A DNA stretch of 64,000 bases, from the NCBI GenBank assembly GCA_024867545.1, contig JANFNE010000011.1, positions 992,001-1,056,000 of the forward strand, written 5' to 3'. A program made the translations under genes and the position numbers. This stretch comes from Phytopythium helicoides. Lineage: Eukaryota; Oomycota; Peronosporomycetes; Pythiales; Pythiaceae. How positions within the stretch are numbered: the stretch's first letter is position 1; the number at the start of each line of letters is the position of its first letter. Under the pieces are notes generated by a model. That model made no database searches. It saw only the letters and a program-made list of their open reading frames with translations, and was not told where the DNA came from. Positions 33,209 through 48,200 of this stretch are shown piece by piece.

Positions 33209-36200
33209 ATGGCGACGGCGGGGGCGGCCGCGGGGGACGCGCCGGCCTTCTTCGGCCACGACTTCGGCCAGAAGATCGACCTGACGGTGCGCATCCGCGA
33301 GATCCTGCGCAACTACCCAGGTGCGGCGCCACACGCGAGGCTGAGCGACGACGGAGAGGGATCGCTCGCTGACGCTCTCGAGGCTGCTTGGTCACCGCAG
33401 AGGGCACGTCCATCTTCAAGGAGATGGTGCAGAATGCGGACGACGCCGGCGCCACGGAGGTGCGCTTCTGCCTCGACTACCGCCAGCACGCGGCGCAGCG
33501 CCTCGCGTACCAGAAGCTCGCGCCGTTCCAAGGTGCGCGCGCTGCTCGCCGAGTGTTGAGGATGGAGCTGTTGGGCTAATGGCCGGCGCGACAGGGCCCT
33601 CGCTGCTCGTGTTCAACAATGCGACTTTCACGGACGCCGACTTTGAGTCCATCCAGGTGACACACCTGACTGCTCGGGGGTGAAGGAGCTGGAACTGCGT
33701 TTGCTGACCGAGCGTTCGACTCCATCATGACAGCGCATAGGAGACTCGCTGAAGAAAGACAACTCCAACGGATGGAAGACTGGCCGATTTGGAGTCGGGT
33801 TCAACTCAGGTACAACTGCTGGACGAATGCGGTCTGCTAGGCTTGGCTAGGTGATCTAATCAGTGCTCAATGCCGCAGTGTACCACGTCACGGATCTCCC
33901 GGCGTTCGTGAGCGGCTCTCAGCTCGTGTTTTTCGACCCACAGGTATGTTGTATCTGATGTACATCGTCACAGCTTCAGTATTCACTGATAATCTTTCAA
34001 TCTCTTGTGCCATATCCAGGCATGCCATCTCCCCAATGTCAACCCCAGCAACCCTGGCAAGATGATCGACTTCATTGCTCACCCCGACTTGATTGCCAAC
34101 TACCCCGATCAACTCACTCCATTCCGATGCTTTGGCTGTGACTTTGCCAAACCATTTGAGGTTCGTGAGTGAGCAAGGCCAGGTGGAAGCGTATGCGCGA
34201 GCTAATCTGGTGGTTGCTGTGTCCAGGGTACATTGTTTCGTCTAGCCCTCCGAAATGAAGAGCAAGCCGCTAAAAGCAGACTCACTTCACGTGTGCAGAC
34301 TCCCGAACATGTTGGAGCAATGCTTGATGAGTTTGCTGATGGCTTACACCTCGTCCTGCTCTTCCTTCGAAACATTGCAAAGATAACCATTCTTGAATGG
34401 CGAGATGGCACTGACGCACCGAGCGTTCGAAGAGAAGTTGAAATTAGCAACATGAACGCCATGATTAAATCGAAGCGAATGCTGAAGAGCATGTTCGGCA
34501 CATCTGGATCTGGTTTCACGGAAGCAGGTACGCGTAGGTTTCACACCCCTCTATTCAAACGTTTTAATATTCATTCTACTGATGCAGGCATTGCAAGCGA
34601 CTACTCTTTAAACGTTACAGCTCGCAATTTTGTCGATTCTCGTTTTGAAAGAACTTATACCTTCGCTATCTACAATCAGCTCGGCGGTGGGAGCTGTACT
34701 CGGATCGCCAATGATCCAGGTAACGCTATCCAGCGACTCGTTCCGTGGGGCGGCGTTGCCGTACCAACCAGCGTAAGTGGGGAATTTCCTCGCACCACGG
34801 GGATGGCGTTTTGTTTTCTCCCTTTGCCAACGCAGACGTATTTACCTATTCATGTAAGTAACCCATGGAGTGTATGTATGGTTGATGACAGTTTCATGAC
34901 GATCTTTACTTTGTTACATGGTAGGTGAATGGCTACTTTGAACTTTCATCTAACCGTCGAGACATTTGGTTCGGCGATGGATTAAGTGGAGATGGTTTGC
35001 TTCGTGCCCAGTGGAATTTAGCTCTACTTCGTGACGTGATAGGCCCCTGCTACGCTAGGGCACTACTGGATCTCACCAAGAATGGTATGATTAGCCCCCA
35101 AGACCACACAAAACTCTTTCCCGACACGGCACCTCCAGCCCCATGGAACGAGCTCATGCTAGCAGTTCTTCGGCGAGTGCGAACAACGAAGTGTCTACGG
35201 AGTGATATCAATGGAGGTGAATGGGTTTCTCCTTCCGAGTGCTGCATCTTGCGACGAGATGTTCCTAGCTATACCAATATGCTTCAATGGCTTACGGATG
35301 AAGGGCTGACAATTGTAAAGAATTTGTCACCCGACCTTGAGCGCTTGCTTGTGGAAACTCAAACCATACCTGGATACCTCGAGCCAGTCGCACTTCGTCG
35401 AGCCCTTCTCACTCGAAAGTCAGTTCACAGTGGAAACCGTGAAGCAATCAAAGCGCTTGTAAACTTTATGCTCAGCGATTTGCGGATGAATACTCTCGGA
35501 GACCTTGACCGCGTCAACTTCCTTCCAACGGCGGATGGTGCCCTCGGGACGTTTTATAGACAGTTGTCTGTCGATCCAGCACTGTTGGAGCAGCTGTGCT
35601 CGATGGGATTTTCACGTCACCACGGAAGGAAAGCCTTAATTGCTGTCGGAGGTAAAAGCGTTGAGCGTGCGCTGAACTGGATTCTGCAAAACCCAGATCC
35701 AATCCGTGAAACAAACCCAGAGGGCCAACTGTTTCTGATACCCAGCGCAGAGCAGCTGCGATTACTCGACAAGGCACAAGCACGGCTTGTTGATAGTGCA
35801 GCGCTGAATGAGAGAAACTTGAAACTTTTGGGCTCAGAAACTGTTCACGATGTTCTCAACATTAAGAAAATGGGCATCGTAGAGTTTGAAGAGACGCTTT
35901 CGCTCGTCTTTCCTCCCGAGTGGCACCGCAAAGCATTTGTCGATTGGCATGGGAACGTTGACAAAGATGTTGGTGGGTTCACCGAGCTATGGTTCCGAGA
36001 TTTGTGGGCTTACATCGGTCGAAGTGATCAATTGAGTGCTTTCTGCGATAAGTGGCCACTAGTCCCGACATCTACGGGGGTGTTGGTCTCATTAAGCACG
36101 AGCTGTGGAGTATTGTGCCCTGAGCTTATTCCTCGAGGAGTTTTGGCTTGCTTAGAGAAACTGCATGTTCGACTCCTGCTTCCCAATCTTTTCGCATCCT

Positions 36201-39200
36201 TCCAGCCAAACCCTGAAGTGTGGCAGTATATCCAGCAGCCAACAGCTGAAGGGGTTGTAAATGCTCTCAAGGTTGTACTCAATGCCCAAAGTGTAGATCA
36301 GAAATTTGTGTCGAAGATGTTTGAAACAACAACTCAAGACGACCGGGAACAGTTACGTGCATTCCTGGTTTCGGGAACGTCAGGCGATTTGAAGTCAAAC
36401 CAGCTAGAACTTATCCGACGCTTACCGCTATTTTGTGGATTTACGAAGCCGGTAAGCGAAAATACATCTCACTGGATATCGGATAGCGAAGACTCAATTG
36501 ACCCTGGGGCGGCAAATTTAGCTGGGTATTCGCGAGAGTTCGTATCAACCTTGAAAGCAGATGGAACGCAGCGCTCGGTGTGCATGGGACTGGGATGGCA
36601 GTTACTGGATGAAAATTTCATATTCGTTAAGGAAAACGATACCGACACGTGGAGATTCCTCGCCCGCCTCGGTGTAGTAGGAGTTTCGAGCGTGGAATTC
36701 GTGGCTCATCACTTGATCCCGCGACTACACGATCTTCCAAGTGAGGCTCGCGCAGATGCAGTTTGCTACTTGCTCCAGCATCTCGCATCACTTCTGGCTG
36801 AGGACTTTGACGGCTCACTATCTGCAATGCTTGAAGCCGTTCCAATATTCCCGTCGCGCACCGGGGAACTCAAGCGTATCGGCGATTTGTACGATCCAGA
36901 TATGGACGAATTTGCAGATATCATGGACGATTCCTTCTTTCCTGCATTAGAGTTGCAGGACCCGCAACCTCTCGCAATGCTGCGATCCATCGGTCTCCAG
37001 CGAGTGCTCTCGCGCCGATCTATTCTGTCGCTTGCCGTTTCCATTGAGCAAGACCAAGCGAAACTTGTTGCCACGGAATCTGAAACGACAGATATGTGTG
37101 CACAGAGTGACATTGAGGAGAGTCGCCAGAAACTTCGCACTCGGTCGGCAAAATTCGTGCAGTACCTGGATTCTCATTTGGAACAGCTCACCACACCGCA
37201 GCTGATTGAGCGCTCAAGACCAAAAGCACCGCGGAAAGCGTTTACAAAGAAGGGACTTAAATTTCTTCGAACATTTCTTGGTGAAGAGGAGCAGCATTCG
37301 CCTGGATCCCCAAAAACAGATATGGCAGAGCTCGAGCGGCGCGAATTGGAACGACGTGAAATTGACGACCTTCTGGCGAAGCTGGCAGTGATCTCGTGGG
37401 TCCCAGTCCTTGAAGACAGACCGTCTGCTGTCTTGCCATGGCAGCAAGATGTGCGGCCACGCATCGTCGTGCCCCCCATGGAGACATGCCCAGAGAAGCA
37501 CATGTGGCTGTGCTCATCCGAGTACTACGTTATTAAAAGTCCCGTGCACTCCAACGTTCTACGGAAGTTGCTTGGCTGGAGCAACGACATCCCGATTGAG
37601 GTCATTGCATCTCAGCTTCGATCAATTTCAGTTAACTTCGCCAAGACAGCGGCCGATAGAGATACGCATGCCGTGTGGTCTGCTGTCTTCGAGCTGTACA
37701 AACGTCTCTCGCACTTTTTCGAGTCCGAGAGTAGTGGGAGTGCGTTGATGAAGAGGGTCCAAAATATCCTTCTGGATGGCGGCGATTACATCTGGATCGG
37801 AAATTCTTTTGTCTCCCCTCTAAAGGTTGCCGCAACGACGCTCGTAAATGCAGAGCCGTACTTGTATACGATTCCGAGCGAGCTTCTCCACTTCCGACCT
37901 TTATTCAAGGCAATCGGCGTTCGTGAACGCTTTGAAGTCATCGACTACATCCAGGCTCTTGGCGCAATGCGCGCCAGTCGACAAGAGGATCCCTCTTTGG
38001 GAGATTCAAATACGTCTCCTGAAAAAGAGAAGAAGCTTAAGCCAGACGAGCTTACTGTGGCGATCGGATTGATTCAGCTCATCAGTGACAAGGTCATGAA
38101 TCACACGGATTATGAATTGTTTGCCCCGGACACTGATGGAACTCTCGTGCTCTCGGCGACGCTAACATTCGATGATGCCCCGTGGCTCGACAAGAACGAG
38201 TTCAAGACCCCTGTCGGAGGTACCCTTCGGTTTGTGCACCCGAAAATTTCGAACGAAGTCGCTGCCAAAATTGGTGTCAAATCGCTGCGAAGCCAGCTCT
38301 TGCACGCAAATGTCCACGAATCCATCTCGTTTGGCACAGATGGGGATGTCGAGGCCTTCGGACAGAGCGAGGCGCTGACAAAGCGCATTTCGCGTATCCT
38401 CGAACAGTACCCGGACGGCCCCAACATTTTGAATGAGCTCATTCAAAACGCAGATGACGCTGGCGCTTCGACTGTGCGGATCCTGTACGACAACTGCTCG
38501 TATGGAACTTCCTCGCTGCTGAGTCCAGGGATGGCAAAATGGCAAGGCCCCGCGTTGTATTGTGTGAGTCTCATCTCATATTCACCAGTGAGGTTTCGTA
38601 ACGTTGATCCGGCTAACCACTCATTGATGTAGTACAATGATGCAGAGTTTAGCGACAGCGACTTCATCAACCTGGCTCGCATCGGTCAAGGTAGCAAGCT
38701 TCAACGCGCAACTACCACGGGGAGATTTGGTCTGGGCTTTAATTCAGTGTATCATTTCACTGATTTGCCAACAATCGTGTCGGCGAACTCGATAGGTGGG
38801 GCTCGTATTGTGGTGGGTGCGGAGATTATACTTACTAATACTTTTTTTTTTTTTTTGCGATTCGCAGTCATGTTCGATCCGCATGCAACGCATCTCCCAG
38901 GAATATCAACCGCCAATCCGGGATTGAAGATTCGCTTCGTCAACTCGCATGTCGTCCGCCAATTCCCGGATCAGTTTGCTCCACTCACCGGTGTGTTCGG
39001 GTGCAATTTACACGATCACTTCCATGGCACACTCTTTCGATTCCCTCTTCGAACGTCGGATCTTGCTGACACTAGCGAGATTAAACGCCGTTCGTACTCG
39101 CGGCGTGAGGTCGCCGCGCTCTTCCGCCGATTTCGAGACTCAGTGACAGAAACGATGTTGTTTCTTCGAAATATCCAGAACGTTGAAGTATACGTCAAAT

Positions 39201-42200
39201 TCCACGACAACGAAGCCCCTGTCTTGCTTTTTGGAACCAATGCCAGTACAGAAGATCGCAGTGGGTCGTGGAGGCAAATTGAGCAATTCATGAAAGGGAA
39301 CGACGCGTCAGTTTCAAATGGGCTTTCGGCGAAGAGAGATTTCTATGCTCGATTGCGTGCAACGCCACCGGACGAGTTACCGTCGATCACTCAAGTTGTC
39401 AGCATCGAGACAACCGAGCAAGTTGGGCTCACGGAATTTTTCACTGAATTTGAAGATGATGTCGATGCCGCGAAGTCGTGGTGTTCTTCCACTTCAGCAC
39501 AAGCGCAGATTGGTACAACGACTGCAAAGTATCTCGTCTGCAATCATATTGGTGGTGGCAAGGCTCGTGAAATGGCGTGCGCTCCAGAGAATGCCTCACT
39601 GAAGCTCATTCCATGGGCAGGAATCGCTAGTCGAATCGATGATGCCCCGACAGAAGGCCGTGCGTTTTGCTTTCTTCCTCTACCTGTTCGCATAGGTTTA
39701 CCGGTTCATGTCAACGGATACTTCGAGCTGTCATCAAACCGGCGAGACGTATGGCACGGTGACGATATGACTGGTGAAGGAAAGCTTCGATCCGAGTGGA
39801 ACACAAGTCTGCTGGTAGACGCGGTTGCACCTGCTTACATTTCATTCCTCATCGCTGCAAGAGAAGCATGTGGAGGTGATACCGAAAAGTATTTCTCGCT
39901 TTTCCCAACTCGCGTCCCAAGCCAACCTTGGGACAAGATTGTTGTCGAGTTGTTCCGAAGAATGAAGAGTCACCCGGTTTTCATTTCACACAACAATGTC
40001 ACCGGTATTGCTAGCTCACCTGTTTCTCCCGGAGCCGCAGTGGTGATTGATGAAACCTTGCCGGAGTGGGAGCAGCTTGAAGCGGCTCTAACAGTAGCGA
40101 GGCTACCGACGGTGATGCTTCCTAGACAGCTCCGTGACCTCGTCGTTGAACTAAACGCTGTCAAAGGGGCAATGACTCCTTCATTGTTTCGGGATCTTGT
40201 CCAGGATGGCACTTTACTCCCGCAGCTCGGATACGACGCTGCACGCTGCGTTATTGGCTTTTGCCTGCGTGAAGGCACAAGTGGATCGACGAGCTGTTCA
40301 CTGCAGTCATTGAACAACTTACCAATCCTGCCACTGAAAGATGGGTCGTATCACCGATTTATACTTTATGATGACAACAACATGCACCGCAAATGCTACT
40401 TTGGAAACCCACAAGAAGAGGAGTTGCTGAGCATGTTTCCGGATGTCCTTCTAATTGGAGACTACCGACAACTCTTTGATGCGATCCCGAACGTATACGA
40501 GAAGACAAATGTGGGAGTTGTCAATTTGGATATAATCGCGCAACATTTCTTCCCGGCTATAATTGGTGCCAATATGATATCGTCAGCAAGCGGTGTTCTC
40601 AAACTTAAAGAAGAGGAGCCAATGTCTCAACATTCCAGACGACGTGATTGGCTACGTGCACTCTGGCAATACGTAGACACGGTTTTGATAAGTGGATCAG
40701 AGCTACCTTCGAGCTTTCTCAAGTTGCCAATACTTCCAGTCACACTTATAGACAACCAATGTGGATGGATTCGACTGCCTTCCCGGTTTGGCGTTGTTGT
40801 CCGTCAAAGTGACAGCTCATTAATGGCGGAATCGTTGTTCCAGGAGCTAGTTTCAAGCCTCGCATCTGTTGGCGTGTATGTCGTTGATCCGTCCGTAGTT
40901 TCTGGAGACAAGTCGTTGCAGTGGCTTCTTCAACAAAAGGTCGCACACAAACTGTCACCTAGTGGACTCCTGATGGCGCTTGAGTATGTTCATATGAGGA
41001 GCGATCGCCGTGGATTCGACGATATTTTCTCTGTAGCAAGTGATCAAGCCAGACTCGCAATATGCTCCTTCCTCTCGAGTGGAGATATGAACAGCATTCC
41101 AGATTCTTGCGAGCCCGTTTTGTTTGATCTTCCAATCTTCCCAGTTTATCCGGACTCGGTTGGCAGCTCAGACAGATTCGCGCTGTCCCACAACTTCGTA
41201 ACGCTTCGTCGTGGTGGGTACCTTCCGGATACGAGCACAGATCCACGATTGCTCGACTCTAGCTTTTTTCGAGTCGACTCAGAGTTTACAAGAAAGTTTC
41301 TACGCGACTGCGGTGTCGACGAATGGTCGAGCACGAAGATTCTGATGGATTACGTGTTTCCACGTCTTCACGAGATTGAACGGCACAGTCCTTCGCTAGT
41401 CGACGAAACCCTGGTGTCGGCGCTCGGCATGCTTCCATTTCACCAAAAAGCGGACCCACGATTCAGACCTTTCATCCAGAGTCAAGCGATCTTTCCGTCT
41501 AGAAAGCGTGCGTTTCGTCGAATTTCAGAACTTCATGATCCGAATAGCAAAGAGTTGAGCAACCTTGTCGGAGAAAACAGCCTTCCATCGGAAGCGTTCG
41601 CTTCGCAGGAAATCGTGGACATTTTGCGAACGCTTGGGCTTCGGATGGGTTTATCATGCCATGCTGTTTTGGAAAGTGCGCGCTCTGTCGAAACTATGAT
41701 CGAAGAAGGGGGTAACTCTAGCGCATCAGGAGATGCTTGGGAGAAAGCATCTAGCCTTTTGGCAATTGTGAACAAACACTTTGACTCAATGGCGGCTTCA
41801 ATTAAGCAAGAAAACGACGAGAGCTCTGGCGACTCCTCGCTTCGGGAAATCATTAATTGTCTTTGCAATGTGCGCTGGCTGCCCGTTTCCACCACCCCCA
41901 GTGATCCTTTAATGCCATGGAGGACGACTGGTCAAGAAAGATTCCTCGCAAGCCCAGCGGAAACGCGTCCTCGTCGTCTTGCGGTAAGTTGATGTGATCG
42001 AGTGGAATAACGAAATGATTTTCTGATTTTTCTGATTGACTACGGCAGTGGTTTTGCTCAGCCAAGCTTCATATTCTTGAAGGAGAACTCACATCTCAGG
42101 ATCTGGTTTCGGGATTTGGCTGGGATCAGCCAATTGAAGCCGAAACGCTTGCAGACCAATTAGTTGCGCTGGCTCACGAGTGGGATGCTCAACATAGTCG

Positions 42201-45200
42201 ACACAGCAATAACGCTTTCGCTGACGAGAATGCTGTGGAGCATACAAGCACACATTTGCAGCGCTTCCCTCTCCCTGAAGTCCGCCAGATGTACGAGATG
42301 CTCGAGAATCATCGCATTGCGAACGAAGAAGCATGGCAAGCATCGCCCATCACTCAAAAGCTGTCGCGATCCAAGTGGGTGTGGACCGGTAAAACATTTG
42401 CATCGATCGACCAAATCGCAGTTGAATCCGAAGCAAATTTAGAGCCGCTACTGTTCAGCATGCCAAGTGAGCACATCGTCCCTCGATCACTGATCGAATC
42501 ATTTTCTCCGAAGAGATCATTTCATGTTGCCGATCTGTTGCAAGCATTAGCACGCTTATCGAAGCGCGTGGTGGTGAGCCATGACGTTGCCAATGCTTGT
42601 ATGAAAATCTTTTCGTTGATGCAACAAGAAGACAACCTTCGGGATGTAGCCGAAGCAGTCAAGTCTGTAACTCCCGAAGATATTGTTCTTCTGGATGAAT
42701 CGAATCGTTTGGTTCCCGCAAGTCAACTCACATACGAAGACATGGAGTGGAATGAGTCTGTTGAGGTGCGACGAGGTACGTTGTTTGTTCGCAAGGATAT
42801 TCCAAACGACGTAGCGGCTGCAATGGGAGCCACTTCGCTCCACTCAAAACTGTCAGAAACTTCCGTTAGAAGCCGCCGCGTCGCCTGTCCGTCTGTATCT
42901 GGACTGAAGAGTGTTCTCCCGTCGCCGTCGTCGTGGCATCCCACTTTCTTTACCGATGCACTCGTCACAGCTGAGCGTGTTGGAGCGACCCAGCTTCATT
43001 TCTTCGTTGACTATCGGCACCATCCCGCACAAAAAGTGCTTCAGCCATCGCTTCAACCACTCCAATCAGAGGCGCTTTGTATCCACCTCGAAGGCGTTGT
43101 ATTGAGCGAGCAAGAAATCAACGTCCTGTTTCGCGGGGAGGCGTCCCGTGCAGGACTTTTGTGCGGATTTGCAGGATCAGACTGCATGCAGATCCTTAGT
43201 GGGAATGCGTTTTATGTTTTAGACCCGACTGGTTCGTACCTCGCTCCACCAACAACATCCCCAACTCGCGGGGATACTCGCCAGCTAAACAGTTCACACG
43301 GCGTAGGGCGTCAGTACGACTTGCTGGGGCCAACATTTCGGCAGTACTCTGACCAGCTGCTACCATTCATGAGTCTCCCTGCAAACCAAGGAAATGTAAG
43401 TCAGGGGACGCGCAGCACACTTATACGGTTCCCGTGGCGTAAGACCCAATCGCCAATCTCTTCGTTTGTGATGAGTAAGAAGCGCGCACGGAAGCTGGTG
43501 AACCACCTGAAGTCACAGCTTCATCACGCACTCCTCTTCACCGAGTCTGTGCATCGCATATCCGTATGGACGATTGGCGAGGACTCGGAATTTGCACGTC
43601 ACTGCCATGGCGAGGCGGCACTAAACGATCCAGAGAGCGTGCTGCGCAAGAGAGTAGCCACGCGCCGGAACGATGAGTGGAAGCGCAAGAACTTTTCATT
43701 TCAGAGTTTTTTCAAGAGTGCTGTGACACCAGAAAACCAGATGGATTTCATCGTCAACCTAGAGCTTGAAAACGTTTCGCACCGCGATACATGGCTATTT
43801 TCCGACAACATTGGCGCAGGTAGAAGTCGGGATTTAGCCTGCTCACCTATTCATGAGCCTCTGCAATCGACGCCGTACGTGAGCGTGGCGTGTCATATCT
43901 TACGCGATGGAAATCCAGCCCCTCGGCTTCACGGCAGAATTTTTAAAATCGCGGATACAGCTCAGCGAACCGGTCTTCCTGTGCATATTAATGGGTGCTT
44001 CAAGACATCTCTAAAGGATACAGAGCTAGTGATTACGAGTGGAAGAGGAAATGCTTCTCAAAGTGGAGACGCGCTATCTGGCAGTGAGATCTCTATCAAA
44101 GCAAACTGGAATCGCGTGCTTCTGGAAGATGGCGTTGTAGACGCCTACCTCAAGCTTTTGTTAGTCGCGAAGCGCGTCCTTGCCAGCTCACATCCCAAAA
44201 CCCTTTACAGCATTTGGCCAAGTCTTCAGAAGGTATGTGGATCGAATATTTCATTGCTTGTGATTCCGTTTGCTAATTGCTGGGACTTGACGCACTGATA
44301 TAGGTGGGAGAAAGCGGCGTTGGGTCCGTTCTTCAGTCGCACATTTATCGCCAGCTAGCGACACAAGAATTGTTCTTGTGTAGTGATGGGCAGTTCCGTG
44401 GGTTAAGCAACGGTTACTTGCTTGACACATCCAACATGGATATGCAGGTGCGCCATGCAAAATGTTTCTGAATGCATTAGCTAGTGGGAACTAAGAGAGC
44501 TCACGTCTACCAGGTTGCTGCGTTTGCGCAATTGCACTTTCCTGCGTTTGATATCCCGAAGCCAATTCTGGATGAGTGTTCTAGCTTGTTACCGTCGAGA
44601 GTGCACAAACTTACGCCACAAACGATGCGTCGCGCACTGAAGACTATCGACACCGGTGGTTTACATGCAAACGTGTGCTTGTCAATCTTGGAGTATTGCT
44701 TGAGCGATATTTCATCGCCGTTGCCGATCGAGTCCCACCCAGTGTGGGCTGAGTTCAACGGACTGGCGTTGCTCCCTCTTGAAGACGGCAGTGTCGGAGT
44801 GATCCGTGTTAACCAACGAAACCGCTTCGTACTGGCATCTTACAACCAAGTTGAGCTTCTGTCTCCGTTGCGACGCATGTTTGTATCCCTTGCTGCGCGT
44901 CAGCGCCTGCATCGCTACTTTGCCGACCCGCGCTTTCTCTCTGTGATGGGTATATCTGCGTTTTCGATCAAGACGCTTGCGGACAATGTCGAGCGTGTTC
45001 TGCCTCGACGATGGAAAAACCAGGAAGCCGTGGCATGGAATCCTGGCAGTGCGGATGAAATTGATCGGTTGTGGCTTCACCGCTTCTGGCAGGAGGTTCG
45101 GTTCGAACATCGATCACTTGGATACTTCGCTGCATGGCCACTTATCCCAACGAAGGGGTCCCGACTAGTTTCATGCGGAAAGCCCGAAGCTGCCGCGTGC

Positions 45201-48200
45201 GTTTGGCTCGAAAGTGGAGACTCAGAGCTTGCTTCGGAAAACTCCGCGACGGTATACGGAATCCGCTGCTGAAAAAGAAACTGAGCTAGCTGAGCTCGAA
45301 AATGAGCGGCAGAGACTTCGTGGCCTTGCCAATCTCGACGATCAAGTGCAGGAGGACGACGGCGCTACTTCAGAATCAGATTCCGATCGAAGTGACGACG
45401 AAGCAAGCGAGGTCAGTGAAGAGGAAAATACCGAAGCTGTCGTGTATTCGACGATGGACACAACTCAGATGTCAGCCCGTCAAGTAATGCTTTTGACGAT
45501 TCGGTGACGGTAGGTGCGTCGGTGGATACTGAGGAGATGCCTGCTTCAGATGCTATCCTTAACGAGAACGAAGAAGCACCAGCAACAAGGCAAGATGAGC
45601 TTTTGGCTGCGGCCACCAGAAGTTGTGACTGCACTTGGCGAAGCCATCGTGGATGAGATGGGGGACGGGGCAACGACACGATGCATCAAAGCAATCTCAC
45701 TGCTTTGGACGTTCTGTGCTCACGTGAAACACTCATGAAATGCTATCGGCTGTAGGAATTCCTCTAGTTGAACTCGCATACTTTTCGGGGCAGGAAAATG
45801 AGGTTGTGGCACGAAGTGCAGAAGTGGCAACGAGCATTGTGGATGCTGTGTTTGTGGCAGTTGAGAACCAACATTCGTTTTCATGGAATGCCCTCACAGA
45901 CGACCAAGTGGTATTGCTGGTGGAGTATCTAAGCCTACACGGAGACACTTACGGAGGTTACAACCGAATGTACTTGGAAAAGCTGAAGCGACTTCCGGTG
46001 TACATCACTAGTCGCGGCACAAGAACATCGCTTGCAACTGGCAACTTTTACATTATACCCACTGAGATAGATGTTGAAGCGTTCCCGCTACCACCAGATT
46101 CGCGCCAGTGGTTCCTTCTCAGCAACCCGCGTCTCAATAGTTTCTATCGGGACCTCGGAGTCGAAGAAATGAGTGACGCCAAGTTGCTGCTATTTGTTCT
46201 CCCATTGTTCGGAGAACTAGCGGAAGCTCAGCGGAACACAGTGCTCACTTTGATACTGGGAAAGTGGCAACATCTTCGAGGCAATGCTGAGCTGGTTGGC
46301 TTGCTAAAGGAGGCTCCTATTTTCCAAGACTCGGATGGGGGTGGATATCATGAAGCCAGCGCTTTCTTCGACCCGAGAAACAAGGTCTTATCAGCAATCT
46401 ATTGTGAGGTATCAGGCCTACCACTTGCCATGCGCTTCCAATCTCCAGAGTGGCTCAATGTCCTTGGCGAAATTGGTCTTCGAACAGATTTGACTGTTGA
46501 CATGTTCCTTGAATGTGCTCGACGCGTTGACGCAGAATGCTCCACTAAGCAGTGCCTCTCAGCAGCCGATGAGCGACTTGTTGTCACGCTCCATCAATAC
46601 TTCGTGCAAAATTTTGAGAAGTTCGATCGGTCTCGTACATTTTTTGATGCTGTCTCGACAATAGCCTTTGTCCCAGGGCTAGCGTACGGAGACAGTAGTG
46701 CACGGCGTACTGCTGCGGGCAACCAACGGGTTCGAAACTTCACCGCAAGACTAGTTGTATGCAGATACAGCGAGTGCGTGGCACCAGAAGAACAAGCCTT
46801 GGCATTCACGACAATGCCTGTGGTCCATGGAGCAGCTGTACCGCCTCGCGTTCTGTGGAGTCGCCTCAGACTCGCGTCGCCACCTCCAAGAGAGAAAATC
46901 CTCGCGCATTTAGCAGTCATCACACACCAAGGTGATAGAAGCGAAGACCAAACCTCAAGTCACACGCTAGATTGGCAGTTCTTCATCCCTGCTGTGGACG
47001 TGTTTCAAGCTGTTTTCAAGTATCTTCAAAGCCATTGGGATGAACTCAATAGCGCAGAGCAGCACCAGCTATCGGATTCGGCGATAATTCCTGTCGGGTC
47101 AGACCTTGTCAAGGGTTCTCGACTATTTTTCCACCTTGCCGAGAATCTCGCGCCACTCATGTTTGAGGTACCACGGGCTTTTGGTGCTTACGATACACTA
47201 TTCCGTCAGATGGGCTCTAAAGAGTCTCCAAGCGCAGAGGACTACATTCAATTACTGCAAGATTTGCACAGTGAATGTGGCAGGAATGCGCTCAACTTGA
47301 ACGAGTTGCTCGCGGTTTGTCGAGTCGTCAAGCTCCTTGCGAATGCAGTAGCCGAGATGGGTATTGTTCCGAGCCTAGAAGATCAGCGCCGCATTTTCCT
47401 GCCATCGAGCACGTCGGTCATGCAACCAATGCTCAGAATGGCGCACAATGACGCGCAGTGGCTCAGTGCAAGAATTGAGCTGAACGAACTTCATCTCGTT
47501 CATCCACGAATCCCGGCGCCAGTGTGTCAGCTGCTTGGCGTTCCAGCGTTGAGTACTGTGGTTTCCGAAGAGATGGTTCTGAGTTTCGAACAAGAAAGTG
47601 GAGCGAGGCACTCTACGTCACTCCCGTCGGATTTGATTGGTCACATGAACAGCGTGCTAGCTTCCAATCAGTTTGGCAATGGTTTGAGACGGATTATCAC
47701 TGTCCAGCACCAAAAAACGACGACTCCGAACGATCTTTCTGGCGTTGGGCCCGATTTTGAAGACCTCGATCGACGTATTGCGGAATTATCCTCCTTTGTA
47801 ATCGAAGAAGTGGGCGAGGTGCAGTCACGGTTTGTTGCTCGCGTGGGACTCCATTGCGGACGATTGATGTGACAAAAGTATCAGCTCGTACGAGAAGCGC
47901 GGCATTCGTGGACCAGGAGAGGCATGTCATTTACGTGAGCTCTTCGACTTTGCAAGCCCACCCGAGTATGCGCGTTGCACAAGTTGTGGCCTCTTCGATC
48001 AATCAGTTGCTCGGCGGATCTATCCAAGATTGTACTCCGGTCGAATCGATCCTGCAATGTGATGTGACGGAGATCATGGACGTGCTTCAGCTGCTCAATA
48101 TATCGGAGGATCCTACCCTAATTGCTGAAAAGCTCAGAGGAACACTTGGTGAATTACTCACCGATGCAGACCGATCAAACGTCGAGCTGGCACCGTTGCG

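Noticed and set aside
38840..38857. T-homopolymer as a frameshift site
   Set aside because: It lies inside an intron (38796-38867), where it forms the pyrimidine tract before the acceptor.
45214..45738. Separate small acidic protein gene
   Set aside because: Its pieces fit as the acidic linker and following helix of the sacsin-like protein once one-base shifts are allowed.
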